DNA from: Stutzerimonas stutzeri
GTDB lineage: Bacteria > Pseudomonadota > Gammaproteobacteria > Pseudomonadales > Pseudomonadaceae
NCBI RefSeq assembly: GCF_015291885.1
Contig: NZ_CP036186.1
Coordinates: forward strand, 2,493,001 to 2,557,000
Length of the DNA: 64,000 nt
Reading direction: 5' to 3'
In this document: piece by piece, positions 7,981 through 17,557 of the stretch
Layout: every line of letters starts with the position of its first letter
Numbering within the stretch: position 1 is the first letter of the stretch
The notes under the pieces: generated by a model
Database searches by the model: none
Told to the model about the DNA's origin: nothing
Seen by the model: the letters and a program-made list of their open reading frames with translations, nothing else
Program-made: the position numbers and the translations under genes

Positions 7981-8984
7981 CCCAGACTAGCCAGGGCGAG
8001 GCGAAAAGCGGTTGGCGTCGGCGCTGGCCGCTGATCAAGAAAATCCTCACCTACGTGTTCTTCGCTCTAGTGGCGGCTCTACTGATCGGTCTGGCGCGCA
8101 ACCTCGACTGGCAGGAGGTCTACAGTACGCTGCGAAACTATCGCGCGGAAACGCTGTGGATGGCGGGCGCCGCGGCTGTGGGCAGCTATGTCGTGTACTG
8201 CTTTTTCGACGTGCTGGGTAAAGGATATGCGCGCCACGATCTACCGGTGCGGCAGATCCTCCCGGTGACCTTCGTCTGTTACGCGTTCAACCTGAACCTC
8301 AGCGCATGGGTCGGCGGCATCGCCCTGCGTTTCCGCTTGTACTCCAGGCTAGGGTTGCGACCGTCGCAAATCACCCGGGTATTTACGCTGAGTGTGCTCA
8401 CCAACTGGCTGGGCTACATGTGGCTGGCCGGGATGATTTTCTTGATGGGCTGGATAGAGCCTCCGGCGAGCTGGGATATCGGCTTTACCGCGTTGCGTAT
8501 AGTCGGCGCCGGGCTGCTCGTGGCGTGCGTCGTCTATCTGGGCCTCTGCGGATTTTCCAAGCAGCGCTCCTGGACCGTGCGCGGCCACGAAATACATCTG
8601 CCGTCGCTGCGTCTGGCGCTGGTGCAGTTGGTTCTGGGGGCGGCGAACTGGTCACTGATGGCGCTCGTGGTGTACTTCATGCTCTCTCAGAAGGCGGACT
8701 ACCCCGAGGTGCTCGGGATTCTAATGATCAGCAGTATTGCCGGCGTGGTAGCCCATATCCCTGCCGGGCTCGGGGTGATCGAAGCCGTGTTCGTCGCCAT
8801 GCTCGCCGACGAAATGAGCAAGGGCGCCATCGTTGGCGGTCTGATCGGCTATCGGGTGGTGTACTTCCTGATTCCTCTATTGCTGGCGACGCTGGTCTAT
8901 GTGGTTCTAGAGGCGAGAGCGAAAAAGCTCCGCAGCAGCAACCAAACAGGTGAGCAGCAGCCGGCGTCGCAGGAAGCGGGTTGA
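7977..8984 (+). CDS. ybhN: YbhN/UPF0104 integral membrane protein (lysylphosphatidylglycerol synthase TM-type)
   Basis: This 335-residue inner-membrane protein has about eight hydrophobic segments and belongs to the UPF0104 family that includes the transmembrane part of MprF-type synthases. Recognisable features are the first helix after RWPLIKKILTYVFF, a conserved Gly-rich loop (AWVGGIALRFRLYSRLGL) and HIPAGLGVIEAVF. I chose the ATG at 7977, which overlaps the clsB stop as ATGA; the frame is open further upstream, but those codons lie inside clsB. It completes the ybhP-clsB-ybhN set. There is no catalytic MprF domain, so lipid transport or a membrane partner for ClsB is more likely than aminoacylation (inference). 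Confidence 0.85.
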   Translation: MTQTSQGEAKSGWRRRWPLIKKILTYVFFALVAALLIGLARNLDWQEVYSTLRNYRAETLWMAGAAAVGSYVVYCFFDVLGKGYARHDLPVRQILPVTFVCYAFNLNLSAWVGGIALRFRLYSRLGLRPSQITRVFTLSVLTNWLGYMWLAGMIFLMGWIEPPASWDIGFTALRIVGAGLLVACVVYLGLCGFSKQRSWTVRGHEIHLPSLRLALVQLVLGAANWSLMALVVYFMLSQKADYPEVLGILMISSIAGVVAHIPAGLGVIEAVFVAMLADEMSKGAIVGGLIGYRVVYFLIPLLLATLVYVVLEARAKKLRSSNQTGEQQPASQEAG

Positions 8985-9023
8985 GCGAGCGGTTGCGGCG
9001 CCTGTGGTGACGTAGTCAGCCTT

Positions 9024-9154
9024 ATCGGTGGGCTGAAGCCCACCCTACGAACGCCCCGGTGCGGAGCGAAGCTGCACCCTTATCCGACTAAACCCACTCT
9101 ACAAACCGCCTAGCCCGCAACGCCCCCCTGTAGGGTGGGCTTCAGCCCACCGAT
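9024..9154. repeat. REP doublet (REPIN-like): two perfectly inverted 25-bp copies
   Basis: The copies at 9024-9048 and 9130-9154 are exact reverse complements of each other. Each contains the palindrome GGTGGGC-TGAA-GCCCACC beside a conserved CCTAC/GTAGG end. A pair of inverted REPs about 80 bp apart is the classic REPIN arrangement of pseudomonads. A decayed third piece (CCCACTCTAC, near 9086-9095) lies between them. The element sits downstream of ybhN and before the glgB terminator. A second, more degenerate pair lies at 22718-22852. Confidence 0.85.
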
Positions 9155-9256
9155 TGCGTGGATGCGAGCAGCAAGTCGCTAGCCTTACCCAGCCCCGGCT
9201 GCGAACCACACGCTGCTCGATGGCGCATGCCGACGTGCAAATGACTACCCGCAAAC

Positions 9257-9292
9257 GCAAAGACGCCGCTCGAAGCATCCGAGCGGCGTCTT
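9257..9292 (-). terminator. Terminator of the glgE-treS-glgB operon
   Basis: A 13-bp perfect stem (AAGACGCCGCTCG at 9260-9272, CGAGCGGCGTCTT at 9280-9292) with a 7-nt loop lies 42 bp beyond the glgB stop. On the minus strand it ends in TTTGCGTTTGCG, a modest U tract. Confidence 0.7.
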
Positions 9293-9334
9293 GCGTCTTG
9301 CCTGGCTATCAGTCTCTAGGCCTGGCTTGTATCC

Positions 9335-11548
9335 CTAGACCTGCGGTCGCAACACCAGTACACCAAGGGGGGGTAAGGTCAGCGACAGCGAAACCTTCTC
9401 GCCATGACTCTCGATCGGCTCGGCGAGCATGCCGCCACCGTTTCCGGTATTGGAGCCGCCGTAGCAACCTGCATCGCTGTTGAACACCTCAAGCCACTTG
9501 GCCTCCACCGGCACGCCGATCCGGTAGGCCTCGCGTACCACCGGCGTGAAGTTGGCGACCACCAGCAGCGGATGTCCTGTCGCACTCTTGCGCAGCCAGG
9601 CAAACACGCTGTTGGCGCGGTCATCACCGATGAGCCACTGGAAACCCTGCGGGTCGCTATCCAGCTCATGCAGAGCCGGCTCCTGGCTGTACAGCCGGTT
9701 CAGGTCGCGCACCACGTTCTGAATACCACGGTGATCCGCCTCTTCGAGCAGATGCCAATCCAGCTCACGGTCGTGATTCCATTCGCGCCACTGGGCAAAT
9801 TCGCAGCCCATGAATAGCAGCTTCTTGCCTGGATGCGTCCACATGAATGACAGATAGGCACGCAAGTTGGCGAATTTCTGCCAACGATCGCCCGGCATCT
9901 TTTCGACCAGCGAGCCCTTGCCGTGCACGACTTCATCGTGGGAGATCGGCAGGACGAAATGCTCGGAATACGCATACACCATGCTGAAGGTCATCTTGTC
10001 ATGGTGGTACTGCCGATTGATCGGATCTTCCTCGATGTATTTCAGCGAGTCGTGCATCCAGCCCATGTTCCACTTGTAGGAAAAGCCGAGGCCATTCTCG
10101 CTGGTCGGCTTGCTGACCCCCGGAAACGCCGTCGACTCTTCGGCAATCACCAGTGCGCCGGGGGTCTCGGTAGCTACGACGTCGTTCAGATGGCGCAGGA
10201 AGTCGATCGCCTCGAGGTTCTCGCGACCGCCGTGGCGGTTCGGAATCCACTCGCCGTCCTTGCGCGAGTAGTCGCGATAGAGCATCGACGCCACGGCATC
10301 CACCCGCAGCGCGTCGACGTGGAACTCACGTAGCCAGTGCAGCGCCGAGGCCAGCATGAAGCCGTGCACCTCGGTGCGACCGAGGTTGTAGATGTAGGTG
10401 TCCCAGTCCTGATGGAAGCCCTCGAACGGATGCGCGTATTCGTACAGTGCGGTGCCGTCGAATTCACCCAAGCCATGGGCGTCGGTAGGAAAGTGCGCGG
10501 GTACCCAGTCGAGGATCACGCCAATGCCGGCGTTGTGGCAGGCGTCGACGAATGCGGCGAAATCGTGGGCATTACCGTAGCGAGCGCTAGGCGCAAACTG
10601 CGAAAGCAATTGGTAGCCCCAGGAGCCCCCGAACGGATGCTCCATGATTGGCATCAGCTCGATGTGGGTGAAGCCCATATCCACCACGTAGGGGATCAGC
10701 CGCTCAGCCAGCTCATGCCAGTCATACAGGCGGCCATGGTCACCGCCGTCACGGCGCCAGGAGCCAACGTGCAGCTCGTAGATGCTCATCGGTGCGCTGA
10801 CAGACTGGCGTGAAGTGCGCTGCTGCATCCAGCCATGGTCGTTCCACTGGTAATCCAACGGCCGCGCTACGATCGATGCTGTGCCCGGCGGATGCTCGGT
10901 GGCCAGGGCAATCGGGTCGGCCTTGAGCGGCAGAATGCCGTTCGGCCCCAGAATCTCGTACTTGTAGGCGTCCCCGGGCTGCAATCTGGGGATGAATAGC
11001 TCCCACACGCCCGAGGGAAAGCGCAGCCGCATTGGATGACGGCGACCGTCCCAACCATTGAAGCTGCCGACCACCGAAACACGTCGCGCATTCGGCGCCC
11101 AGACAGCGAAGCGCACACCCTGCACGCCGTCGACTTCCAGCACCTGTGAGCCAAACACCCGGCCAATCTGCCGGTGATTGCCTTCGGAGAACAGATGCAT
11201 GTCCAGCTCGCCCAGTTGTGGGCCGAAGCTGTAGGGATCTTCGGTGATCTGCTCGCCACCGGCCCAGCGAACCTTCAGCAGGTAGGGTTGCTGATGTGGC
11301 AGGCGAATGAAAAAGAACCCGGGCACCTGCCCCTGCTCCATCACAGCCAGCAGCTGCTCGTCACGATCGAGCACTTCGGCGCCCAACGCATTGGGCAGAT
11401 AAGCGCGTATCACCAAGCCCTCGCCGTCCGGGTGTGGGCCAAGAACTGAAAATGGGTTGCCATGTTCGGCTCGCACCAGGGCGTCTACATCGGTGTCGCT
11501 GGGCATCAGGGTTTCCCCTGGCATGGTCAGAACCGGGCGATCAATCAT
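9335..11548 (-). CDS. glgB: 1,4-alpha-glucan branching enzyme GlgB
   Basis: The 737-residue enzyme creates alpha-1,6 branches in glycogen-like alpha-glucan. The order of parts is an N-terminal CBM48-like region with [15 protein letters not shown], then the GH13 barrel with DALRVDAV (nucleophile Asp417), VIAEES (acid/base Glu470) and [13 protein letters not shown], then a C-terminal beta domain. Length is normal for the family. I chose the ATG at 11548 because GGAGG lies 5 nt upstream; an in-frame ATG at 11560 contains that ribosome binding site in its own first codons and is less likely. The start overlaps the treS stop by 8 bp, indicating translational coupling. It is the last gene of the glgE-treS-glgB operon and would branch the linear glucan made by GlgE. 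Confidence 0.95.
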   Translation of the reverse strand: MIDRPVLTMPGETLMPSDTDVDALVRAEHGNPFSVLGPHPDGEGLVIRAYLPNALGAEVLDRDEQLLAVMEQGQVPGFFFIRLPHQQPYLLKVRWAGGEQITEDPYSFGPQLGELDMHLFSEGNHRQIGRVFGSQVLEVDGVQGVRFAVWAPNARRVSVVGSFNGWDGRRHPMRLRFPSGVWELFIPRLQPGDAYKYEILGPNGILPLKADPIALATEHPPGTASIVARPLDYQWNDHGWMQQRTSRQSVSAPMSIYELHVGSWRRDGGDHGRLYDWHELAERLIPYVVDMGFTHIELMPIMEHPFGGSWGYQLLSQFAPSARYGNAHDFAAFVDACHNAGIGVILDWVPAHFPTDAHGLGEFDGTALYEYAHPFEGFHQDWDTYIYNLGRTEVHGFMLASALHWLREFHVDALRVDAVASMLYRDYSRKDGEWIPNRHGGRENLEAIDFLRHLNDVVATETPGALVIAEESTAFPGVSKPTSENGLGFSYKWNMGWMHDSLKYIEEDPINRQYHHDKMTFSMVYAYSEHFVLPISHDEVVHGKGSLVEKMPGDRWQKFANLRAYLSFMWTHPGKKLLFMGCEFAQWREWNHDRELDWHLLEEADHRGIQNVVRDLNRLYSQEPALHELDSDPQGFQWLIGDDRANSVFAWLRKSATGHPLLVVANFTPVVREAYRIGVPVEAKWLEVFNSDAGCYGGSNTGNGGGMLAEPIESHGEKVSLSLTLPPLGVLVLRPQV

Positions 11549-14500
11549 TGGAACCTCCATCGAAAAGCTGTTGTGCCAGAGCTAGCAGTCCCTGTAATGG
11601 GACGGGCAACCAGGCTGGGCGGTTCTCCGCTTCGTAAACGATCTCGTAGGCGCATTTTTCAAGACTGAACAGCAACAGTGCAGCATTCGCGCCATCCTCG
11701 TCGCGCCAGGCGTGTGGCACTTGCGCCGTCGCCTCGCGATAGGCGTCAAGGAAGGCAGCCTGAGCGGTGCTTTGATAAGTCGCGGCAATACGCTGACGCG
11801 CCTGGTCGGCTTCGGGCGTACTGTCACTGACCTGCGCGCCGCGGATGGTCATGGCAGCGGCGTACTCGAACGAACGCAGCAGGCCAGAAACATCCTTGAA
11901 CGGGCTGTGCTTGGCACGCCGCTCATCCAGCGAGCGGGCCGGCTCACCTTCGAAGTCGATGAAATAGGCATCGCCTTGCACCACCAGCACCTGCCCGAGG
12001 TGCAAGTCGCCGTGCACGCGAGTTCGCAGGCCTCCAACGGTTTTAGCAGCCAGACGTTTCACTTGTTCGACGAGCTTGTCACGGCGGGTAAGCAACGGCC
12101 CCAGGGCGGTAGCCTCCTTGCGCTCGAAGCTGGTGCGATGTTCTTCAAGCCGCTGCAGCGCCTGTTCCAGTTGCGCACTCACGCTCCGCGCCCACTGCTC
12201 GGCGTTGGCCTTGCTGGTGCTCTCGTAGGCGAAAGCAGGATTCTCGGTCTGTGCAGCAAGGGCCACGTGCATTTCGCCGAGCCGCTGGCCGAGCAGGCGG
12301 TTGAACGACTGCAGTTCGTCCAGGGCGCTGAACTGGTTCTCGTGCATCGACACGCCACCGGCGATTTCGTCACGCACGGCGCGATCCAGGTTGTTCAGCG
12401 TCCAGACCCAGGCGTCACCCTGGCTGTCGAGGAAGTGCTGGACCACCATTAGCGCCACGGGCTCACCTTGCTTGTTGATACGGCTAACCTGACCAAGCAT
12501 GCCGGAGATGTGGGCGAAGCCGCCTTCCGTCAGGAAGCCGCCCATTTCCAGTTCAGGGTGAATGCCCGGTGCAACGCGGCGGAGCAATTTGATCATTACC
12601 GCATTGTCGATGATCGCCGAGCTGTTGGATTGCTCTGCAGAGATGAAACGCACTTCCGGATTTGCCGGCAGTTGCAGGTCGGCCAGCTGCGGCATCGGCA
12701 CGAAGCGAATTTCACCGTCGTTACATGGCAGCACCAGCTCGTCACGCAGGCCCTGAATGACCGCGGCGCTGAACTGCTCCAGCGCGAAGGCGTCCGTCAT
12801 CAGGCCGACCTGCGGTCCCCGCCGCACGCGGGCCAGAGCCAGTTGCTGCGGCAAAGCAGCTTCGAAATCGGTCTCAGCAAGAAAGCCCAGCGGCAGCTGG
12901 TACAGATCGCTGCGCCCGGCGGATTCCACGCACAGCTCGCTGAGCAGCACCGGGCGGTTCGGATCGCCGAATGGCACGCAGTAGCTAATACGGACCGACT
13001 CGATCGCAACATCCTTGGCGGCGAACCAGCGCCGTTTGGGGAGGTAAGCCGGCAGCGATTCGGTTTCCAGAATGCGCCGGTTGGCGGCAGTCAGGGTATC
13101 CAGGCGCTTGAGCACCAGCGTCTGGAAGTCCGGCATGGTATCCACCGGCTCCTGGTGCCAGCTCGGCATCTGGTTGGTTGGCGCCAGCTGGAACCAGTAA
13201 AAGCCGTACGGCGGCAAGGTCAGTAGATACGGCAACTGTCCGATCGGAGGGAATGCACTGCCGCCGACCATCTCCACCGGCACCATCCCGGCGTACTGCG
13301 ACATTTCCAGCTCCGCCGCCTGGGCAGATCGCGAAACGTTGGCCACGCAGAAGATAATTTCCGATTCACCATTCGCCCCGGTGAACTCACGCATATAGGC
13401 GAGGATGCGACGGTTGCTCGGCGCAAGCATTCTCAGCGTGCCACGACCGAACGCCTTGAACTGCTTGCGGATGGTCAGCATCCGCCGAGTCCAGTTGAGC
13501 AGCGAGTGCGGATCGCGCTGCTGGGCCTCGACATTGATCGTGTAATAGCCGTAAAGCGGATCCATCACAGGCGGCAGCACCAGGTTCGGCGGGTCGGCGC
13601 GGGAGAAGCCACCGTTACGATCCACCGACCACTGCATCGGCGTGCGTACGCCGTCGCGATCACCGAGAAAGATGTTGTCGCCCATGCCGATCTCATCACC
13701 GTAGTAGATCACCGGCGTGCCAGGCATCGAGAGCAGCAAACAGTTGAGCAGCTCGATACGGCGACGGTCACGTTCGAGCAGCGGCGCCAGTCGGCGGCGA
13801 ATACCCAGGTTGATACGCGCACGCTTATCCGAGGCGTAGTAGTTCCAGAGGTAGTCGCGCTCCTTGTCGGTCACCATTTCCAGCGTCAGCTCGTCGTGGT
13901 TGCGCAGGAAGATCGCCCACTGGCAGTTTTCCGGTATTTCCGGGGTTTGCCGCAGGATATCGGTAATCGGGAAGCGATCTTCCTGGGCGATGGCCATGTA
14001 CATGCGCGGCATCAACGGGAAGTGGAAGGCCATATGGCATTCGTCACCGGGGCCACCATCTTCGCCGCCAAAATACAGCTGCGTGTCTTCCGGCCACTGG
14101 TTGGCTTCGGCTAGCAGCATGCGGTCGGGGTAATTGGCGTCGATCTCGGCGCGAATCGCCTTGAGCACCGCATGGGTTTCCGGCAGGTTCTCGTTGTTGG
14201 TGCCGTCGCGCTCGACCAAATAGGGAATCGCGTCAAGGCGAAGACCGTCGATACCCATGTCCAGCCAGTAACGCATTACCGCTAATACCGCCTTCATCAC
14301 CTGCGGATTGTCGAAATTCAAATCGGGCTGGTGGGAATAGAAACGGTGCCAGAAATACTGTTTGGCTACCGGGTCCCAGGTCCAATTGGAGCTTTCGGTA
14401 TCAAGGAAGATAATCCGCGTGCCGTCGTACTTCTTATCGGTATCGGACCAAACGTAGAAATCCCTAGCAGCAGAACCCTTCTTTGCCTTGCGCGCGCGCT

Positions 14501-14867
14501 GGAACCAGGGATGCTGATCCGACGTGTGGTTGATGACCAACTCGGTAATTACCCGCAGACCACGCTTGTGCGCCTCAGCGATGAAACGCCGGGCATCAGC
14601 CATGTTTCCGTAGTCAGGATGCACGCCGCGATAATCGGCAATGTCGTAACCATCATCACGTCGCGGTGACGGGTAGAACGGCAGCAGCCAGATGGTATTC
14701 ACGCCAAGGTCGGCGATGTAATCCAGCTTTTCGATCAACCCAACGAAGTCACCGACCCCATCGTCATTCGAATCGTAGAAGGACTTGAGGTGTACCTGAT
14801 ACACCACCGCATCCTTGTACCAGAGCGGGTCCTTGATGAAGGCGGCGGGTTTGCGCGGTTTTGCCAT
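11541..14867 (-). CDS. treS: Trehalose synthase / maltokinase fusion (TreS-Pep2)
   Basis: The 1108-residue bifunctional protein isomerises trehalose to maltose and then phosphorylates maltose to maltose-1-phosphate. Residues 1 to about 545 are GH13 trehalose synthase, with GLRLDAIPY (nucleophile Asp212), [11 protein letters not shown] (Glu254) and [10 protein letters not shown] (Asp325). Residues about 590-1108 are the maltokinase (Pep2), with the kinase-like motifs [12 protein letters not shown] and YFIDFEGEP. Two-domain fusions of this size are common in proteobacteria. I prefer the ATG at 14867 ([10 protein letters not shown]); ATGs at 14876 and 14906 are in frame and possible. The gene lies 131 bp after glgE, with a large inverted repeat between them, and overlaps glgB. 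Its product feeds GlgE. Confidence 0.94.
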   Translation of the reverse strand: MAKPRKPAAFIKDPLWYKDAVVYQVHLKSFYDSNDDGVGDFVGLIEKLDYIADLGVNTIWLLPFYPSPRRDDGYDIADYRGVHPDYGNMADARRFIAEAHKRGLRVITELVINHTSDQHPWFQRARKAKKGSAARDFYVWSDTDKKYDGTRIIFLDTESSNWTWDPVAKQYFWHRFYSHQPDLNFDNPQVMKAVLAVMRYWLDMGIDGLRLDAIPYLVERDGTNNENLPETHAVLKAIRAEIDANYPDRMLLAEANQWPEDTQLYFGGEDGGPGDECHMAFHFPLMPRMYMAIAQEDRFPITDILRQTPEIPENCQWAIFLRNHDELTLEMVTDKERDYLWNYYASDKRARINLGIRRRLAPLLERDRRRIELLNCLLLSMPGTPVIYYGDEIGMGDNIFLGDRDGVRTPMQWSVDRNGGFSRADPPNLVLPPVMDPLYGYYTINVEAQQRDPHSLLNWTRRMLTIRKQFKAFGRGTLRMLAPSNRRILAYMREFTGANGESEIIFCVANVSRSAQAAELEMSQYAGMVPVEMVGGSAFPPIGQLPYLLTLPPYGFYWFQLAPTNQMPSWHQEPVDTMPDFQTLVLKRLDTLTAANRRILETESLPAYLPKRRWFAAKDVAIESVRISYCVPFGDPNRPVLLSELCVESAGRSDLYQLPLGFLAETDFEAALPQQLALARVRRGPQVGLMTDAFALEQFSAAVIQGLRDELVLPCNDGEIRFVPMPQLADLQLPANPEVRFISAEQSNSSAIIDNAVMIKLLRRVAPGIHPELEMGGFLTEGGFAHISGMLGQVSRINKQGEPVALMVVQHFLDSQGDAWVWTLNNLDRAVRDEIAGGVSMHENQFSALDELQSFNRLLGQRLGEMHVALAAQTENPAFAYESTSKANAEQWARSVSAQLEQALQRLEEHRTSFERKEATALGPLLTRRDKLVEQVKRLAAKTVGGLRTRVHGDLHLGQVLVVQGDAYFIDFEGEPARSLDERRAKHSPFKDVSGLLRSFEYAAAMTIRGAQVSDSTPEADQARQRIAATYQSTAQAAFLDAYREATAQVPHAWRDEDGANAALLLFSLEKCAYEIVYEAENRPAWLPVPLQGLLALAQQLFDGGSND

Positions 14868-14927
14868 GTGCTTCATTCCTGTAGCGGTGTGAAGGCCCGC
14901 GGGCAATCGGCGGGCAACGGCGGAGCC

Positions 14928-14988
14928 GCAGCTGAATCCACATTAAGAGAGCAACATAACTAATTGATCAATATGGATTAATAGCTGC
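14928..14988 (-). repeat. AT-rich imperfect inverted repeat between glgE and treS
   Basis: The arms GCAGCTgAATCCAcAT (14928-14943) and ATaTGGATTaatAGCTGC (14971-14988) can pair over about 14 bp with small bulges. The perfect octamer TTGATCAA (14964-14971) lies at the inner edge of the right arm. The block begins 10 nt past the glgE stop on the minus strand and is much richer in A+T than the flanking genes. It could attenuate or partly terminate transcription from glgE into treS, or contain an internal promoter. Confidence 0.5.
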
Positions 14989-14998
14989 AACCTAGAAT

Positions 14999-17011
14999 TT
15001 ACTTGAGGTCCGGATCTGGCTGTTGAGCCGTTAGGCGCCAGATCCCGAATGGCAAGTGCGCCGGATCGATACGCATCCATTGAGTCTTGCCGTACCAGGT
15101 CCAGCGATGGCCATTCATCAAGTCCTCACCCTGGGTATGCGCGTCGTCCGGCAGCCCGAGTTCCCACAGCGGCAGTTCGAAATGCGCTTCCTGAGCGTTG
15201 TGCGGGTCGAGGCTGATAGCCACCAGAATGAAGTTCGACAGGTCCGCGGTGCGCTTACCGAAGTAGAGAATGTTGTCGTTGTAGGCGACGTACGCCTTGA
15301 AGCCAAGGTGCGTTTGCAGCGCCGGATTCATCCGGCGGATGCGATTGAGCTGGGCGATCTCGGCAACGATGTTGCCCGGCGCGTGATAGTCGCGAACACG
15401 GATCTGGTACTTCTCGGAATCCAGATACTCTTCCTTGCCCGGAATCGCCGCCGACTCGCACAGCTCAAAGCCCGAGTACATGCCCCACAGGCCCGAACCC
15501 ATGGTGGCCAGCGCGGCACGAATCAGGAAGCCCGCACGGCCAGAGTCGTGCAGGAAAAATGGATTGATATCCGGTGTATTGACGAAAAAATTCGGTCGGT
15601 AGCAGTCGCGCAGCGGCGGCTCGTTCAGCTCGGTGAGGTACTCGCTCAGCTCGGCCTTGGTGTTGCGCCAGGTGAAATAGGTGTAGCTCTGGCTGTAACC
15701 GATCTTGCCCAGCCGCGCCATCATGCCGGGGCGGGTGAATGCCTCGGAGAGGAACATCACGTCGCGGTCACGCTCGCGAATATCTGCAATCAGCCACTCC
15801 CAGAACGGCAGTGGTTTGGTATGCGGGTTGTCGACCCGGAATATCTTCACGCCCTGCTCGACCCAGTGCCAGACCACATCGCGCAGCGCCAGCCACAGAG
15901 CCGGCTTGGCATCCTCGGCATAGAAGTCGACGTTGACGATGTCCTGATACTTCTTCGGAGGGTTCTCCGCGTATTTGATGGTGCCGTCCGGGCGCCAGGA
16001 GAACCAGCCTGGGTGTTCCTTGAGCCAGGGGTGATCCTGCGAGCACTGGATGGCGAAATCGAGGGCGATTTCCAGGCCGTGTTCACGCGCCGCTGCAACC
16101 AGCTCATGGAAGTCGTCCAGTGTGCCCAGTTCGGGATGAATGGCGTCGTGCCCACCATCCTCGCTGCCGATGGCATAGGGGCTGCCCGGATCGTTCGGAC
16201 CGGCCAGCAGGCTGTTGTTCGGCCCCTTGCGGTGCTGGCGCCCGATCGGGTGGATCGGCGGGAAATACAGCACGTCGAAGCACATGTCGCGAATGGCGGG
16301 CAGGCGCTTGTGCACGTCGCGGAAGGTGCCGTGGCGATTCGGGTCGTCGGTTTCAGAGCGCGGGAACAACTCATACCAGCTGGCGAACTGCGCCAGCGGG
16401 CGCTCGACATCCAGCGGATACACACGGCTGCGGCTGCAGTGCTCGCGTGGGTCTGCGGCAGCCATCGCCACGGCCGTCTCCGGTGCGAGCAGGAGTGACA
16501 CGCGCTCGTCATCGGTATGCGCCATGCCGAGGCGGTGCATCAGATCGTCAAGCACCGCGCGGTTCTCGCCCTGGGCGCGGGCGGTGGCCTTCTCCAGCAG
16601 CAGACGCCCTTCTTCCAGCTCCAGATGCACCGGAACGCCGGCCGTGTGCTTCTTCGACAGCTCGTAGCGATAGCTCTCGAACACATCCCACCAGGCCTCG
16701 ATGACGAACTCGTGCTCGGCGACCTGGGTGGGCGTGAACTGGCCTTGCCAGGCGTCGTTGCCGAGCAGCTTCAGTCGCGCGCGACGCCAACTGGTTTCGC
16801 CCTTCTCACGCCAGCACACGGCGGCGGCAAGCTGGTCATGCCCGTCGGCAAAAATCTTGCTGGTTACGACTACCGGCTGGCCGATGACCGCCTTGGCAGC
16901 AAAGCGCCCTTCATCCAACACCGGCAAGGTGGATTCAATGGCGATGCGCGGCATCTGCAGGGCTTCTTCGAGTCGAGGGTGAATCGTCGCGGTAGGCTGT
17001 GCATCGCTCAT
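14999..17011 (-). CDS. glgE: Alpha-1,4-glucan:maltose-1-phosphate maltosyltransferase GlgE
   Basis: The 670-residue GH13_3 enzyme extends alpha-1,4-glucan chains by transferring maltosyl units from maltose-1-phosphate. Visible parts are the N-terminal beta domain, the insertion with LYFPPIHPIGRQHRKGPNN, the nucleophile region IFRVDNPHTKPLPFWEW (Asp394), the acid/base MFLSEAF (Glu423) and the conserved NFFVNTPDINPFFL. The ATG has AGGAG 8 nt upstream. It leads the operon glgE-treS-glgB, so the operon holds everything needed to turn trehalose into branched glucan. Its upstream region faces a divergent small gene. I see no sign of truncation. Confidence 0.95.
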   Translation of the reverse strand: MSDAQPTATIHPRLEEALQMPRIAIESTLPVLDEGRFAAKAVIGQPVVVTSKIFADGHDQLAAAVCWREKGETSWRRARLKLLGNDAWQGQFTPTQVAEHEFVIEAWWDVFESYRYELSKKHTAGVPVHLELEEGRLLLEKATARAQGENRAVLDDLMHRLGMAHTDDERVSLLLAPETAVAMAAADPREHCSRSRVYPLDVERPLAQFASWYELFPRSETDDPNRHGTFRDVHKRLPAIRDMCFDVLYFPPIHPIGRQHRKGPNNSLLAGPNDPGSPYAIGSEDGGHDAIHPELGTLDDFHELVAAAREHGLEIALDFAIQCSQDHPWLKEHPGWFSWRPDGTIKYAENPPKKYQDIVNVDFYAEDAKPALWLALRDVVWHWVEQGVKIFRVDNPHTKPLPFWEWLIADIRERDRDVMFLSEAFTRPGMMARLGKIGYSQSYTYFTWRNTKAELSEYLTELNEPPLRDCYRPNFFVNTPDINPFFLHDSGRAGFLIRAALATMGSGLWGMYSGFELCESAAIPGKEEYLDSEKYQIRVRDYHAPGNIVAEIAQLNRIRRMNPALQTHLGFKAYVAYNDNILYFGKRTADLSNFILVAISLDPHNAQEAHFELPLWELGLPDDAHTQGEDLMNGHRWTWYGKTQWMRIDPAHLPFGIWRLTAQQPDPDLK

Positions 17012-17369
17012 CGAACGGGCTCCTGGGGCGCATGGGTTCGGGTTGCCCGAGCCGCCTCTGGACGCGTCATCGTGCGGTTCGGGAGGCGACCGGTACGGTT
17101 TTCGTCGGCTCTTTCTTCCGAGCCAAGTGACCCTGGAAAGTTCAGCCCCGGGCGGCCGTTAGCCAGCCCGTCCGGCGACCGGTCGAGCCTGGTGGAGCGC
17201 AATACGGCAGTTGCCGGTTTCAAGTCCCCCGTGAGTGGGTGCCGAACCCGACCACGCCGACGGTCGCCAGCGCCGCGAGCAGCGACGATTGGCCGGAACC
17301 TCGCCTACGTGGGCCGATCAATGCAGAACGGCCGCCAAGGCTGAGCTGGCGAACACCAGGAGAACGACG
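17012..17369. other. Divergent intergenic region between glgE and the 54-residue gene
   Basis: These 358 bp must hold the promoter of the glgE operon and that of the small plus-strand gene. I see GGCTC-TTTCTTCC-GAGCC as a small dyad near 17109-17126, but no -35/-10 pair or operator I would defend. Frames that remain open here have no ribosome binding site. Confidence 0.35.
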
Positions 17370-17534
17370 ATGACTCACGTGCGACCCGATGTGCCGCAAC
17401 CCGACCCGATCGTGCATGACAAGCCGGGCGATGTGCCGCAGGTGCCTTGTGCCGAGGAGCTGGACGAACACAAGCCCGGCGCGCCATATGGAAACCAGAC
17501 CGTGGCGGATACCGACGACCCCCAGACCACCTGA
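17370..17534 (+). CDS. Small acidic, proline-rich protein of unknown function (54 aa)
   Basis: The ATG at 17370 has an excellent AGGAG 7-8 nt upstream, and the frame encodes 54 residues rich in Asp, Pro and Glu (MTHVRPDVPQPDPIVHDKPG...). There is no signal peptide, membrane segment or cysteine pair; a single Cys is present. The composition suggests an unfolded protein. It lies between glgE (divergent) and the ligD polymerase gene (convergent, 23 bp apart). I recognise no family. The strong ribosome binding site and stand-alone position argue for a real gene, and stress-induced small proteins of this type are common beside trehalose genes in pseudomonads (inference). Confidence 0.6.
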   Translation: MTHVRPDVPQPDPIVHDKPGDVPQVPCAEELDEHKPGAPYGNQTVADTDDPQTT

Positions 17535-17557
17535 TCGCTCGCCGCCACGCCGTTGTC

